Assembly (NCBI GenBank): GCA_009741485.1
Contig: CM019237.1
Span: 43,921,724-43,985,723 of the forward strand
Direction of reading: 5' to 3'
DNA from: Malurus cyaneus samueli
Taxonomy: Eukaryota; Chordata; Aves; Passeriformes; Maluridae
DNA length: 64,000 nt
Shown here: positions 1 through 13,400 of the stretch, one piece after another
Position numbering within the stretch: position 1 is the first letter of the stretch
How the letters are laid out: each line of letters begins with the position of its first letter
Translations under genes and position numbers: made by a program
Notes under the pieces: model-generated
Database searches by the model: none
The model's input: the letters and a program-made list of their open reading frames with translations, nothing else
What the model was told of the DNA's origin: nothing

Positions 1-1405
1 CCCAGTTCTTTGACAGGCTTACTCCAGAACATGATGCAGTGTTCCCAGAACTGGTCTCACAATTATGTACGAGATAAAGCCAATAGTCATCCCCTTGCTT
101 TCACAATGCCTGAGTTATGCTTAGTGTGATGCTATCCTACATGGCCCAACTATTACATTGCTTTTATTTATTTCTCCACTGGCGTTTCAGCAAAACCTCT
201 CATTCTGTACACAGGACCATGACCTGTGTTCCCAGTACATGAACTTGGAGTTCATGTATTAAGAATATCTTTTGCTCATGTGTTTCCAGCTACATAGGAC
301 TGAAAACGCACCCTCTCCACATATAGAGGACTGGTGGTGAATTAGACATATCACAGATCACAATCAGTGAGCTGATCTTCAAGGGCTTATATCATCAGTG
401 CTACTTTCTGGCCAGGAAGAAATCTTCTGGAGTACAGGGCTATGCTTTGTGCCTCATGTATATTGCTATTTTCTATATGGGCAAGAGGTAGGTAGTAGTC
501 CTCAAAACAGGCATTCTGCAGAACAAAATGCCATCTGGGGTTCCATTGACCTTTCTGAGAAGTGGGAAGCTCCATGTTGGGTCCAGTATACAATGAATAC
601 AGGGAGAGGCTAAACTGATATTTAGGAAATTAAGTCATATGCATGCATATCAACAAGGGTCTGGACCCTAAGCTGGATATTACCAGGACATTCATAGGCC
701 TACTTAATAGTAGGCTGCTATAACAGAGATTATGGCTCTTACGTAGTTTAGAATTGTCTTAACTCAAATTACCATTCTCAGCTTCCAGCTCTTGAAGCAG
801 TGAGAAACACTAACCCTTGTAGCACAAGCAGGCAAAGGTGTTTAAGTCTGCAGCCAGAACATCACTGAAAATAAAGCTAATTCCATGCAAATCACAGGCT
901 TCCTACTGACCCTCCATCTTTTTTTCTAAATAAATAGGTTTATTCCATGTAACTACTTACTTAACACTAGCATTTGGCAGAGATTCCAAAGCATGAAGTT
1001 GAGTACTACCGATCTGGCACAAGTAGCTGATACATGTTTTTGATATGTGCTCTCAAGAAATGCCCTAAAGGACCCCTTTAACTAATAATATTGACAGGGC
1101 TTTTATATACACCATAGTCTAGCAGCAGCACTATTACCCTACCTGACCCTCCCTACCTTCAGGGGGTGACCAAGAATGCAGAGCACATTAAGCAGAAGAT
1201 GTACAAAAAGGTGACACATCCTTCATCCTAAGGCAACCTTGCAATTTGCAGTTTCTGCTTGCCCTACAGACTTCCATTGACCCTGGACATCAGGCATGCA
1301 TGGACAACCAGCTGCTCCCATGGCAACATAATTACCCCAAATCCTGCCAGTCTGGTCTGCAACAGCCTAAACAGGCCATGATTTAACTCTTTCCCGCTTC
1401 CTCAC
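1..1405 (-). other. RANGAP1: RANGAP1 intron near the 3' end
   Basis: The DNA is downstream of the last visible coding exon. No RanGAP1 C-terminal sequence, repeat or RNA gene could be recognised. The final coding exon or exons and the 3' UTR are expected left of the window. Confidence 0.6.
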
Positions 1406-4400
1406 CTTCAGTAGTCCCATTTGGATCAAGAGGTTTGTAATGAATGCATCTGAATTAAATGTAGCAGAACTGAAGGCTTTTTTCATCAAAGCATCTAAAA
1501 AGAGATAAGCACATTATTTTAAGCAATACAGGAAAAGGACACTTGTAGATATTAAGATGGATCATACAGGAACTCAGCTACTAAATTAGTTTTGTGACAT
1601 AGTATTTGTTTTAGAGTTCATTTGTCTGTGTAGCTCTAATCTCTGAAACAGAACCCCTTAGGTACAGTAGAGAAAAAAAATAAAAATCCAACAAAACACA
1701 CAAAGCCCACATGAGAATTTCTACACTGCCAAGCTTCAGATGCAATACACCTCAGTCCCATGCATCACCAGATGTTCTGCCCAGTGCATTTAAGCATGCA
1801 TGCTATTAGCATACATGTATATAAATATGCAGATCAGATCAATCAGAGCACCAAGAGGTATAGCCTTGACTTTTTAAAGGCCAGCAATGATTCACTTTTC
1901 ATTTGAAACCACAAGGAATGAGAGAACACAATGAGAAAACTTGTTCAGCTGTTTTCTGGGCTCCCTCAGGACTAATACTGTGCCCCAAACAATGGGCAAA
2001 CCAGTGCTTTAACCTCTCATGTCTACAAGGTGAGCAAGGCCTATGTTTTTGATCTCGGACTATTCTGTTTTCTTAGAACAGGCAAAAATCACTAGGATGG
2101 CAGTAGAACAGTGTCAGACATGAACCAGGGCCCTCACTGTCAGCTGATGGTTATTTTTATAAAAGGAAAGTAATTGACAGGTTCTACCTTTCCTGAAGAA
2201 GCAGGAATAAAGATAAATATATACATAAGCATAATTTAGACAACAGTTAATATCCTTTGTTCTATTTTTCACTGGAGAAACTCATAACAGGCATGAGCCA
2301 AGGTGCACAAGCTTAGTGAGGTGCCAACTGACTTTTTCACTGAGTGTACCCATAACCAACTGCAGGGAACTGTTATGTTACTCATTTACAAACATGAGTT
2401 GCACCGTGTCTGTGAATTCCAGATAAATTCCAAACTAGGGAAATACACAACATACCCACCTTAAGTGGTCTTAAAAATAATTGATCCAGTTATTTTGCAC
2501 ACTACTAATAGTTAGCTCATTTATGGGACAACTGAACTGCTAGGAAATTTGAAAAAGATGAAAGGCAGTGGTCAAATGCCCAGGATTGTTTGGAAATTCC
2601 TATTTCCAAGCAAAAACATGGAGGGATACTATTAGTCCACACACTAATCAGATCTAGCCCAAATTACTCCTCCACAATAAAGTGTGAGAAATGATCCCTT
2701 GTTTGAAGGTAATTTTCTGTGTCTTGCCCCATACTGAAAATCTCTGCTTCCTGAAGAAATTAAAGATGTTTCAGACTGATAGAGACATCATCTAGGGGAG
2801 GTCTCTCTTTACATTCTCATAATACTACACTAGGGAGGCTACTTCCTGCAGAATACTTTTAAAATAAACACCCTTGGAAAGATAACTGACCTTGGAACAC
2901 AGAACTACTGGCTATTGACAGCCCAACATCAAGGAGATGCAGTAAGGGCAGCACCAGCCCATGGCAACAGCAGCTATGACAGGGCCATCGTCAAGCTTGG
3001 GCAGCACAAAATATGCCAGGTTCAGAATGAATCTGTCACTCCACACAACAGCATGGCACAGCTTGGCATTTTGTTATCTGTCAGGGCCAGAAAGGCCCAG
3101 TGGCCTGGCCCACAGGGGCCTTGCCCCACCTTGCAGTGGTGTCCTTGGAACTGAACCAGGTCTCACCACAAAGTGAAGCAAGGCACAGTCACCTGTTGTT
3201 TCATGCACTGCCGTTTTCACTGGGGCTTCATCTTTGAAGACTGAGGATATCCTTAGGAGAGTTGCAACTACTTTCTCTACATCAGATGTATCTGTCTGAA
3301 AGAGAAAAAAAAAAAAAAATCAGTGCACTGCGAGACAACTACACCACATGGGTCTCTGCTAGGACTGTGGCAAGAATTACAGCCTTCGGCTGACTGACAT
3401 CAGTTTGTCTTGCCATATCACAAGGCACAAGCAGCACAAACAAAATTACTCCATGTAAAGACTCTGATGCCAGTTTGAGCATTAACTGTATCATCTGCTT
3501 CCATAAGGTTCTTTGGGATCACTGGGAGAAAGGATGCAAATCTAGGTCAAGTTATGACCTCTGGCAATGAAACAATTTTAAGAGAAAAATCAAGCCCAGA
3601 CAAGCACCAGCTCACCTACCTGCTGAGCTATCAGCACAGAGCACTTTGGTCCTAGTCGCAGCAGCTTCTCTGGTGATGGGAAAGCAAGGAACGTGGCAAC
3701 ATCCACAGGAGGAGATGGCACTGGAGTTGAAGCCTAAAGCAGGCAGAAACCATCTCAAGTTAATTTCTTGAAAGTAAATAAATTGTTTCAGCAAAGGGCA
3801 CATGGGACAGGTCAGGGCACAGCTATACCAGGTCAGAATTTGTTCAGTTTGAAAACAGCCTGAGGCTGACCTAAGCCCAGAGATGGAATGGCCAGGATAT
3901 GCTAGCACAATGGCATGGCACTGCACTTGCAAGGTCCCCACCACCTTCTGAACATTGAACACTCTTTCTACCCATGTCTTGCTACAACCAAGACTCAGCC
4001 TTTCCCTCCATGCGTGTGTAATACCTGCACACTTTAACAAAACACATTTTTCAACTAATCCATTTTCTTTATTTCCTGAATGTTATCTCCCTGTTACAAT
4101 AGTGCCAGCCCATGCAGGAATGTGAATGCCTGCCAGTAGTTCAAGTTCAGACTCCAGAACCTCATTTCCTCTTTTACTTTTCTCCAGCTGACTAAACAGG
4201 AATCCATCTGGAAGTAAGCTTACCTGTGAATCAATTATCTTCTTAGGAGTCAGTGACTCCTGTTCTTCCACTCCTCTCTCTTTCAGCTGTGGCTGTTCCT
4301 CTTCCTCCTCCTCATCTTCATCTTCCTCATCTTCATCATCCTCCTCCCCTTCATCATCACTAAGGTTTATATGTGACACATTACATTAATTAGACACTTG

Positions 4401-7400
4401 GAATTCCTGTACACTGGCACTCAAAACTTTTCAAGAACAAAAGAGCAGCCTCTCCTTGAAGTGCTACTGCAAGAAGCACATCTCACCTACAACACACCAA
4501 GAGGACATTCAGTCATCAGTCACCCAGTAGACAATAGGAAGAAAAGATCAACAAACACAATCAGTCATTAATGCTAAGGTAAGTCTATCAATGAAAACAA
4601 AACAAATTTAAGACACATCCTTGGCTGTGCTCACACGCAGAACAGCATCTATCAGCAATGAGAGAGCTGTTATTTTAAAATGAGATAGGTGAATGAAAGT
4701 GTTGATGAAAATTGTCAGAAAACTTCTGGTTTAAACTCTGGTACCATGCCTACCTCAATGATCCCAGCACAGATGCCATATTGAAGCCTTCAAGAATCTC
4801 ATGGAGTTGCTCACATCCCTCTTCTCCCAGACAGTTACCTAGGTTGATAGACAAGAATAAACAGCTAAATCCTCAAGAAAAAACTTGCATGCATCTGTCA
4901 ACTCCCTTTCCTCTATCTCTTGCTTCTGAAATCAAACAATTATATGCTGTTTCTGTACAACACCTCAGGGGCAGCAATACAACTGCACTTATCAGACAGA
5001 ATCAAACAGTTAAACTTCAGCAGCATTACACAATGGTTGGAGATGCAAAACCCCTAATGTTTCAGAGTGTGTTTGGAAGACTTCCTGTTAAATCTCTAAA
5101 CAGCTCTTGTTCTTAGTGATTCTAAAACAGGAACAAACAGCACAGCACCAGTGAAACACAATGACTCAAGGTATGAATAGCAAAAGACAACAAAAGTCAA
5201 AATTCTCACGACTCTTCTGCAGAGTTGCACACAAAGGTTTTTGTTTGCAAGTATGAAGTATCTGAGATAGCACTGAATAGAGTTTTAATGAAAACAGGCA
5301 CAGCTATGAGATTAATCTTTCCACTTTATGAGATGTACCAAAAATGCTTAACAATTAACAGAGTTCATGGTTTAAGAAAACTTCCAGGCTCTAACAATTT
5401 CCTGTCCTGAGGTCACAAAAGTTCAGCTACTCTGAGTACTGTTTTTTATATGCTGATGATTGCAAGAATAAAATGTGGTTCTGTTAACATTCTTCCTAGT
5501 GGATTCTCACTGGAATCAAGCTAGGCATACTTTAATCTAGCAAACTTACATACCATTGAGATCCAACTTCTCCAACTCTGTCTTATCTTCAATAGCTTCA
5601 GCAACAGTCAGCGCAGCATCTCGTTTGATCTCACAGAAAGACAAATTCAGTTCCTAAAATGCAGAAGAACACTTTGTCTGCAGAATTCCTATTAACATCT
5701 ATCATATCCATAAATTTCATGTCCTCACAAGTGTCCTGGAAAGACTCTCATTTGAAGAGGTTCCCAACAAAAGAAGTATTTTTAATTGAAAATAAAGCCT
5801 GACATAATCCTACCTCCTATACCTAAAAGGGGAATTATGAAACATACAGATAAGAGAAGCACCATTAAAGATGGTAATTTAAAAATACCTACAACTCACC
5901 TAAAAGGTAGCAGACCTTTCAGTCTCTAGCAGTCAGAGATCTTCACTTACCAAGGGTCACAATAGCACTCAAACTCACTCTCCAGTAAGTCTGACAGAAG
6001 GGCAGCTGCTGTACTGAACAGATTACACATTTGACCCTTCAGTTGCAAGTTAAGGCCGTCAAAAAAAACAAGCTATGAGTGGTACTACTTCTGATAGACC
6101 CAGCCAACAGAGAAACCACGTGGACTAGTAAAGTTACTCAATAGCCAGACACCATCCCACACCATTCCACATTGTGCTAAGTCAATCCCTTCCTGAGGAG
6201 AGATTGAATATTAACAGGAGAAGGGAAGCAGTCCTTGAACAGAATGAATCAGCTGCAATTGCTTCATGCTACCTTTCCTTAACCATTTGTGCTCTGGAAA
6301 ACAGGATTTAACTTCTGGCTGTTCATCTCAATACCCCATTAATTAAGTATTGGAAGATTCAGACTCAAGTTCCAGTAAAACCAGCAGAAGCCAAATCAAG
6401 GGATCACACACCACAAAGAATCTACTTTTCTGTACCAGGTTCATATACGCAAACAGGTATTAGAGCTCAGGTGAATTTTTGTCTTTGACTAGAAGATTAG
6501 GAATCACATGTTCAGCATCTGTCTCAGCGCAGTTATGACTCATGGCAGGAGCTTCTAGAGATCCTGGTTTGCTTACATTAGCAATTTGACTTCAGCCTAT
6601 CGAAAATCTTGTCAGATTCAAATCCTGTGCAAATATTGATGTAGGAGGCTGTGGTATCACTGAAAAACTAAAAATACTTGGACATTTAACTGATGCTCTA
6701 ACAAAGAAAAGGCATTAACTATAGGAGCTCTGAAATGGTGAAGACATTGCAAGCTGTTTCTGAAGAGAAACTTGTCAGTCCCCACTCATGAAGCTGTGGG
6801 AAGTTCTAAAAGCAGGTACTTCTGTTATCAAATTTCTTGAGAAGCACTTGCTGAGTTGAGCAACAGCTGTAAAAACATCAAGCAAAAATTAAACAGATAA
6901 TTGGTACACCTCCACATAGCACAGCCCTAGCTGGCTGATGGGATGCCACTGATCTACAGCACAGCTTCTTGTTTTTCAGTTATGAGGACAAAGCCTAAAT
7001 GAAAATTAATCCTACTTTAAAGTAACCCATAGTGGAAGGAGAACGAATAGAAAAATATGAAATCGAAAACTTGCCATTTTTCAAAAGAACTGGACAGCAA
7101 GCAGGCAGTACCTTTAATTTATGAAGCCCTTCTTTAACAGCATCAGCGATAGCAACAGCACCCTTCGAACGCACCAGGCAGTCCCCAAAGTTGATCACTT
7201 CGATCTGCCGAAGCGCCTTCAGAGTCTGCAGGGCAAGACAGCACAGATTTGAAAGTAGACAAGCAAGTAACTTCAGACACAGGAAGGGACCATCACTTCT
7301 GGAATGCCATCTTTCCAATCACAGCATGACATGCGCTTCCATCAACCCAAAGGTGGTAATGCCAGCTAGACTTGAGACAAAACCCAAAAAAACTGCTTAA

Positions 7401-10400
7401 AACAACTCACCTCTGCCATGGCCACAGCTCCTTTCTCTGTGAAGGTGTTGTCATTTAAGTTTATAACCTTAAGCAATGGGTTGATAGCAAAGGCCTGTGC
7501 CAGTGCTGTTATACCAGGATGGTTAATTCCATTCTGTGGCATATGGACCTCTTCTAGAGTCCCAATGATCTGGGAAAGGATGTTGAGAAAAAAACATACT
7601 TGTTAGAAAACATACTTGAGCTCAAGAGTATACTGCTCCACTCTTAGGATTTACTTAAAATTATCTAAGTTTCAAAACTCCATCAGTTCTTCTACAGAGA
7701 ATTATTTACCAGCAATTCTGTCACAAATCTCAGTGAAATTGCTGACTCATGGCAAATATCAGATTAACACTAAGCCCTGATTTAAAGAGCCACAAGTATA
7801 ATTGTCCTATATGGCTACTCTAGATAACTTAAGAGCTCCTCACCTGTGGCTCAACGACACTGAAACAGACGACACAACATCATTGGCTATGGTATTGTTC
7901 TAACTAAAATCTACATTTTTGCCCTGATTGCAGAAGCAAACATGTAAGACAGTACAAATATTATTTATGGACTAAACAGCATGTCATTTAACACAATAAT
8001 TAACCCCATTTTGGTAGTGCCATTCAATCTTAATTCTCCATGAATCACATTCTTAAATACTTAGTTGCATAACAAGTCTTATTTTTATCATGATTACTGA
8101 TTAATCGAAATCACAACCAGGCAGTTCTTTATGAAAAAGGTCAACCTGTAACCTGCAATATCATTGTTACCATACCTGACCATACACATTATGATTCAGA
8201 AGTCATTCTAGCAGCAATTGATGAAAGAAAAGGGAATTAGGTGGCCCCAACCACAGTGAATTCTCTTCCTCCAAAAGAGTGCAAGCAGGCCGGTGACAGC
8301 TAGAGAAAGCCAGGCAGCACTTCAAGCCCTGACCAGATGATCCTTGTAAAAACACTGGGCTGCTTTTGCCAGATGACTGAACAACTAGGCAAAGCAGCAC
8401 TCAAGAGGACAAGCTGGAATACCTACTCCAATGCCAATCCACAACATTTAGCACAGAGAGGAAAAGGAACAGGACTATTAAATTACTCAGATGACTGTTT
8501 CTCCCTCAGGTAACTACTTTATGCAGCCACTAGTTATGTTTGGAAATTTACATCACTAACACTCACCAACTCTAATTCTACTTGTTGAAGACTCCAGTTT
8601 CAGCACAAGAACCACTGTGACTTTAAGCCAACCACCTCCTGCCTTCAAGCTGAGGCAAACTGTATGCATCATCTTTGATGCTAGCACTGAATCATAACTT
8701 GCTCCAATTTGCTGACAAAGCAGCTCTGATTTGATACTCACCCCAAAGGCTTCAGCCAGGGCAGTGGCACCATCATTCTCCAGACGATTTCTGCCAGCCA
8801 CAAATATTTTTAAAGCAAGAGGCTTGCCCTGGGCACTTGATTTCCTGTGACACTCTTTCAGAGCGGCTGCCAGTATCTAAAGATAAATAAGGCAGTTTAT
8901 ACTCCCCCAGCATATCATTCCACAGGAATCAAACTGTGTTTTGTATATCCACCTCTTAAGAAATACTTTGGCATCACTGAGATGTACCTGTTTCTACAAA
9001 AGGGTATACAATAAAACTGTCTCTTACCTGCAAAACTGCACACTATGGTCTTAGGCAAGAATTGATAACTTTGCAACACAAAAAACACTGAGCTATCAAG
9101 AACATTTTGCTCTTAATCAGGCAAGTGCTTATGGGTAGAAAGTTAACTATGAGCTACCAATACACACTTGAAACAAAGGAAGTCCACTGGGCTGCCTTGG
9201 GAAAAAAGGGCTCACAGCAGGTCAGATCCTTCCCTAATTAGTCCTGTGAAATGCATCCAAGTACAGGGTCCAATACCAGGCACCTACATGGATATACTGG
9301 GGTAAGTCCAGCAAAGGGTGCCAAGAATGATTAAAGTACTGGAGCATTTTACTCACTAGGATAATACTGACTCCTGAGATTATTAAGGCTGAAGAAAAAA
9401 AGGCTCTGGGAGAGATATTATCCATGTATGAAACCAGCCAGAACAACAGGATGAGCTGAGAAGGTGGTATAAAGAAGGCAGAGCCAGACAAATGCAAACA
9501 AGCCAGTGCAGAGAAAATGCCATTTTAACACAAACTCCCTTTTTCACTGTGAGGGTTGTTAAACACTGGGATAGACTATTCATGGAAGTGCCCATATTCA
9601 AAACCTGACTAGACACAGGCTTCAAGAACCTCGTGTAGTTGCCTTCAGCAGGGGAGTTGGCAATCACCAGAGATTCCTTCCAGTCTCATTCCCAAAGATG
9701 AGACAGCCCTTACCTTGCCACCACCAATGCCCATGCCACAATTATTGAGCTTGAGTTCCTGCAGAGTGTAGCATGCAGGGCTCTTCAGCAGAACCTCAAA
9801 GCCACGCACACCATCTGGCCCAAAGGCATTGTCACTCAGGTCCAGCTCCACCAGCTGGGCTCCAGCAGTGATGAGTGCATCCCCCAAAGAGATCTGTAAG
9901 GAAACGGATGGCAGTGGGTGGGAGGGAATGGATTCACTTTTAGTGACAGCATCACTGTAGTGGCTAGGTATGACAGTGATGCTGCAAAAAAATTTCCACT
10001 TTGGAGACATTCTGCAAAGCTTTACAGGGAAATAAAACTTTACTCCTGAATCCAAAGAGGAAGTTGTGCAAATTAAGCTAGAGATAATCATAAAGCAGTT
10101 ACCAAGACATTATCCCATCCCTTTAGGTAAATACTTTTCCAAGTGAGTATCCTTCTCTATGCTGCTGAAAGAAATATTGTTTTCATCATGCTGAGCTTAT
10201 TGTGTTCTGGCTTCACAGGACTCAAGGAGAGAGGAAGCTCTATAATGGTCCTAGAATAAGAGCTAAGCTTTCTAAATAAATCATATGGCTATATCTTCTA
10301 TCTGCTGGGTCATGAAAATGTTTTTTCCAGTGAAAAGCTCCCTCACTAGCATGGACTCACATTTATCTTTCAATCAACTCCTCTCCACCTCATACAGAAA

Positions 10401-13400
10401 GAGCAAAAGAGAATCACTCACCTATTCTGAGACATTTGGTATTAACAGCACAGAGAGGGATAAGCTGTGTACCAAAATACAGACTCCCACAAAAAGCATG
10501 ACAGGTGAGAAAAGAGGTTATATTAGTAAGAAATCTTAGATCTAGTTTTTACTTACCAAAGCAGGAGGGATCTCAGACCTTAGCCTCCCTGTGAACATGT
10601 CACTCCAATGACACCTCTAAAATAAGAAGCATACAGATAAAACCCACTAAAATATTTAGGCCAACATAGTTGTAATGAACATTTACACATACAAGCTGCA
10701 TTACAGCACTGGGGACAGCTTAATGCTGTCTCCCTTTCCTTGGGTTGTCATTTGATTGTACTGAAGAGCTACAAGAACCAGTGTTACAATCAATCACCAC
10801 TTCACTTGCAATAACAAAATAACTGAAATGCACACCATAAACATTATACAAGAATTCTTGTTTGTGTTCAAGCTGCCATTCTATTCTGCTGAGAAAATTA
10901 CCACAGAAAAAAAACAACAGTAAACAGAAGGATACATTAGGAATGAAAATTTTACTAAGGTATAAAGCTCAACAATTTGAACTTACTTGAAAAGCCACAC
11001 TTGCGTAATTAATATGTTTCATACCACTCCCCTTCCAACAGATAGTGTAGTGTCTCTAGCAGCACAGCATCCCCTTAAAATTAGGCTAGAGCAATAGCAG
11101 GAAAATACAGCTTGGGCAAATATAAACCTCCTGTTGCATTTCCTCCCTACTTAGACATTCTCTGAAGACTCTCTCCAGAAGATCCAACTCAGTTTTCCAG
11201 AGAGCTTCATTTGAACTTAAAAGTTTTATTGCCATGGCTCTTTGTTTACAGGTGCTGCCTCCAAGAGAGGCTCCTCCTCACACAGCTTCCCAGCTTTAAA
11301 TTTAAGCTTCTAAACAGGAAGATAGGAATGCAGAAGGTGTTCCCATTATCCCAAAGTCTCCAAGTTATGCTGTATTTACGTAAGGTTGCTCTTCCTACTG
11401 GAAGCGCCACCAAGCAAGCTTTGGGGGTAACTCAGGGCAGGCTTCTCCAGGAAGAGCCTAGACAGGCCTTCAGTATTTCCACGTTATCTTCCCCTTGACT
11501 ACTCCCCACTTCAGAATCTTACCTTGAGCTCACTTTTCTTCTCCAAGGCTTTGGCAATAACCTTTGCTGCCTCCACACCCACTGTGTTGCCTTCCAGACG
11601 CAAGGCTTCCAGGCCATCAAATTCCTCAATTTGCTTGATCACTTCTTCAGCTGCAAAAAGCAGATAATCTAGTTGGCTTTTTAACCATTGTCTTGGTTAC
11701 CACAGTAACCCTCTGAGATCCAGTAACCCTTGTTCTACCTCTAGCAAAAACAGCTGAACAATATTATGTGAAAGGACCCTGAAACAGCAATCGGAAGAGG
11801 GCTGAAGTGTTAGGTCACCAGAGAGTACATTCTCCATTCCCTACCCTGCCTTCTCCATTTTTTTCTAGTTCTATTCTGATAAACATCCTATTTGAACAAG
11901 TTTTTTGACTGCCCAAATAAAATTCCTCTGCCATTCAGAACATGGTCTAGAAGCTACAGTGCATGTCCCTTCAAAGGTGGAACGACTAGGTTAAAAGTTA
12001 ATGGGAACTGGTGCCACATCAACAGGAAAAGGTTCCCACTGACAGCAAAAGTAACATCTGTTTAGAAAACACATCAGGGTGAAACAATTTAACACCATAG
12101 TAATCCTATGTAAGGCAAAGAAGCAAGCTGAAGTCTCCCCTGCCAGTGGGCATTTGTTATTGTTCCCAAGATCCAAGGCCTCTCACCTTAGTTCAGTGCC
12201 TTTGAGCTACTAAAACAATCTACAAAAAAAGCTTCACCTTTGGCATTAGTGAAAAAAATAAGCACTGTAGCAAATAACCTCTCCGAAGAAACATGCTGTT
12301 TTTCTTGGAATGGCAGAAATGTTGGTCTAAGAATACATACATTTTCTCCAGATATTTACATTAGCAGCCACTGTAAGACTTTTTCACTGTGGAACACACA
12401 TACACCAAGACACAAAAAGTGAAGTGTTGCAGCAGGGTAACATATTCCCCTGTGCATGTCTGATTCCAAGAGCTGTGACACACTTGCTCCTTTTGAAAAG
12501 GAGCACTGACTTCTAATGCCCACTGACTGTCAAAAGCACTTAGGGAGAAAATGAAGAATGCAATTACAAACCAGAGACCCAGACCCCAGTTACAGCAGCT
12601 GCAGTACTGGTGCAGTACTGCCAGGGCACTGGGTTAAAGCAGGGTAGTAGAAGGGAAGGAAATGCCTCCATCAGAAGGAGCTGTAGCAGACAGACCACTG
12701 CATCACATATATTATGACAGCATGGCCATGCAGAATTTAGCAGGAGGTTTACCACAAGAGTTTACAACTTTCAGGGAAACACTTCCCAAGCACAAGGGTA
12801 TTTTCTCTTACCATCTTCAGCTGTGTTGAGTTTAAGGCTCTGGCCTTTGAAGCTCAACTGTCCACCACCCACTTTGGTTTTGGCAAGTGACTCCGCAAGC
12901 TTAGTGATGTCTTCTGACGCCATTTTCTCACTTTTTCCAAAAGTTAAGATCTGTCAATTAAAAGAAATTGTCATCATAAAAACTCTCAAACTATAATACA
13001 TAATCTGTATGAATAACCATATTTATATGAACACTAATGTACTTTGTGTTACTGAGATATCTAACTGAGTTTTCAGTACCTTTCCCAGAGCTCAATTAAG
13101 ATAGCTAGGCTAGATTAATATTCCAAAGCCAACCAGTCAGATGGTGCTGATTCTTCTAACATTAACGAGACTTGGGTTTTGACGGTGTTGCTATACTTCA
13201 TAAATAAACAGCAGGTAAAATTATGGATTAAGGCCACATTAACCTTTGTGCAAGACTAACAAACAATTACAACATAATATTCCTCTCTCCTCAAACGCCA
13301 TCCTTTAATTATATGTGCCACACTGTCCTTCTGCTCTTCAAAGAAAGCTAGAATAAACACAATTGCTTTTCCTTTTTAGCGATATTCCCCAATAGTGCCC

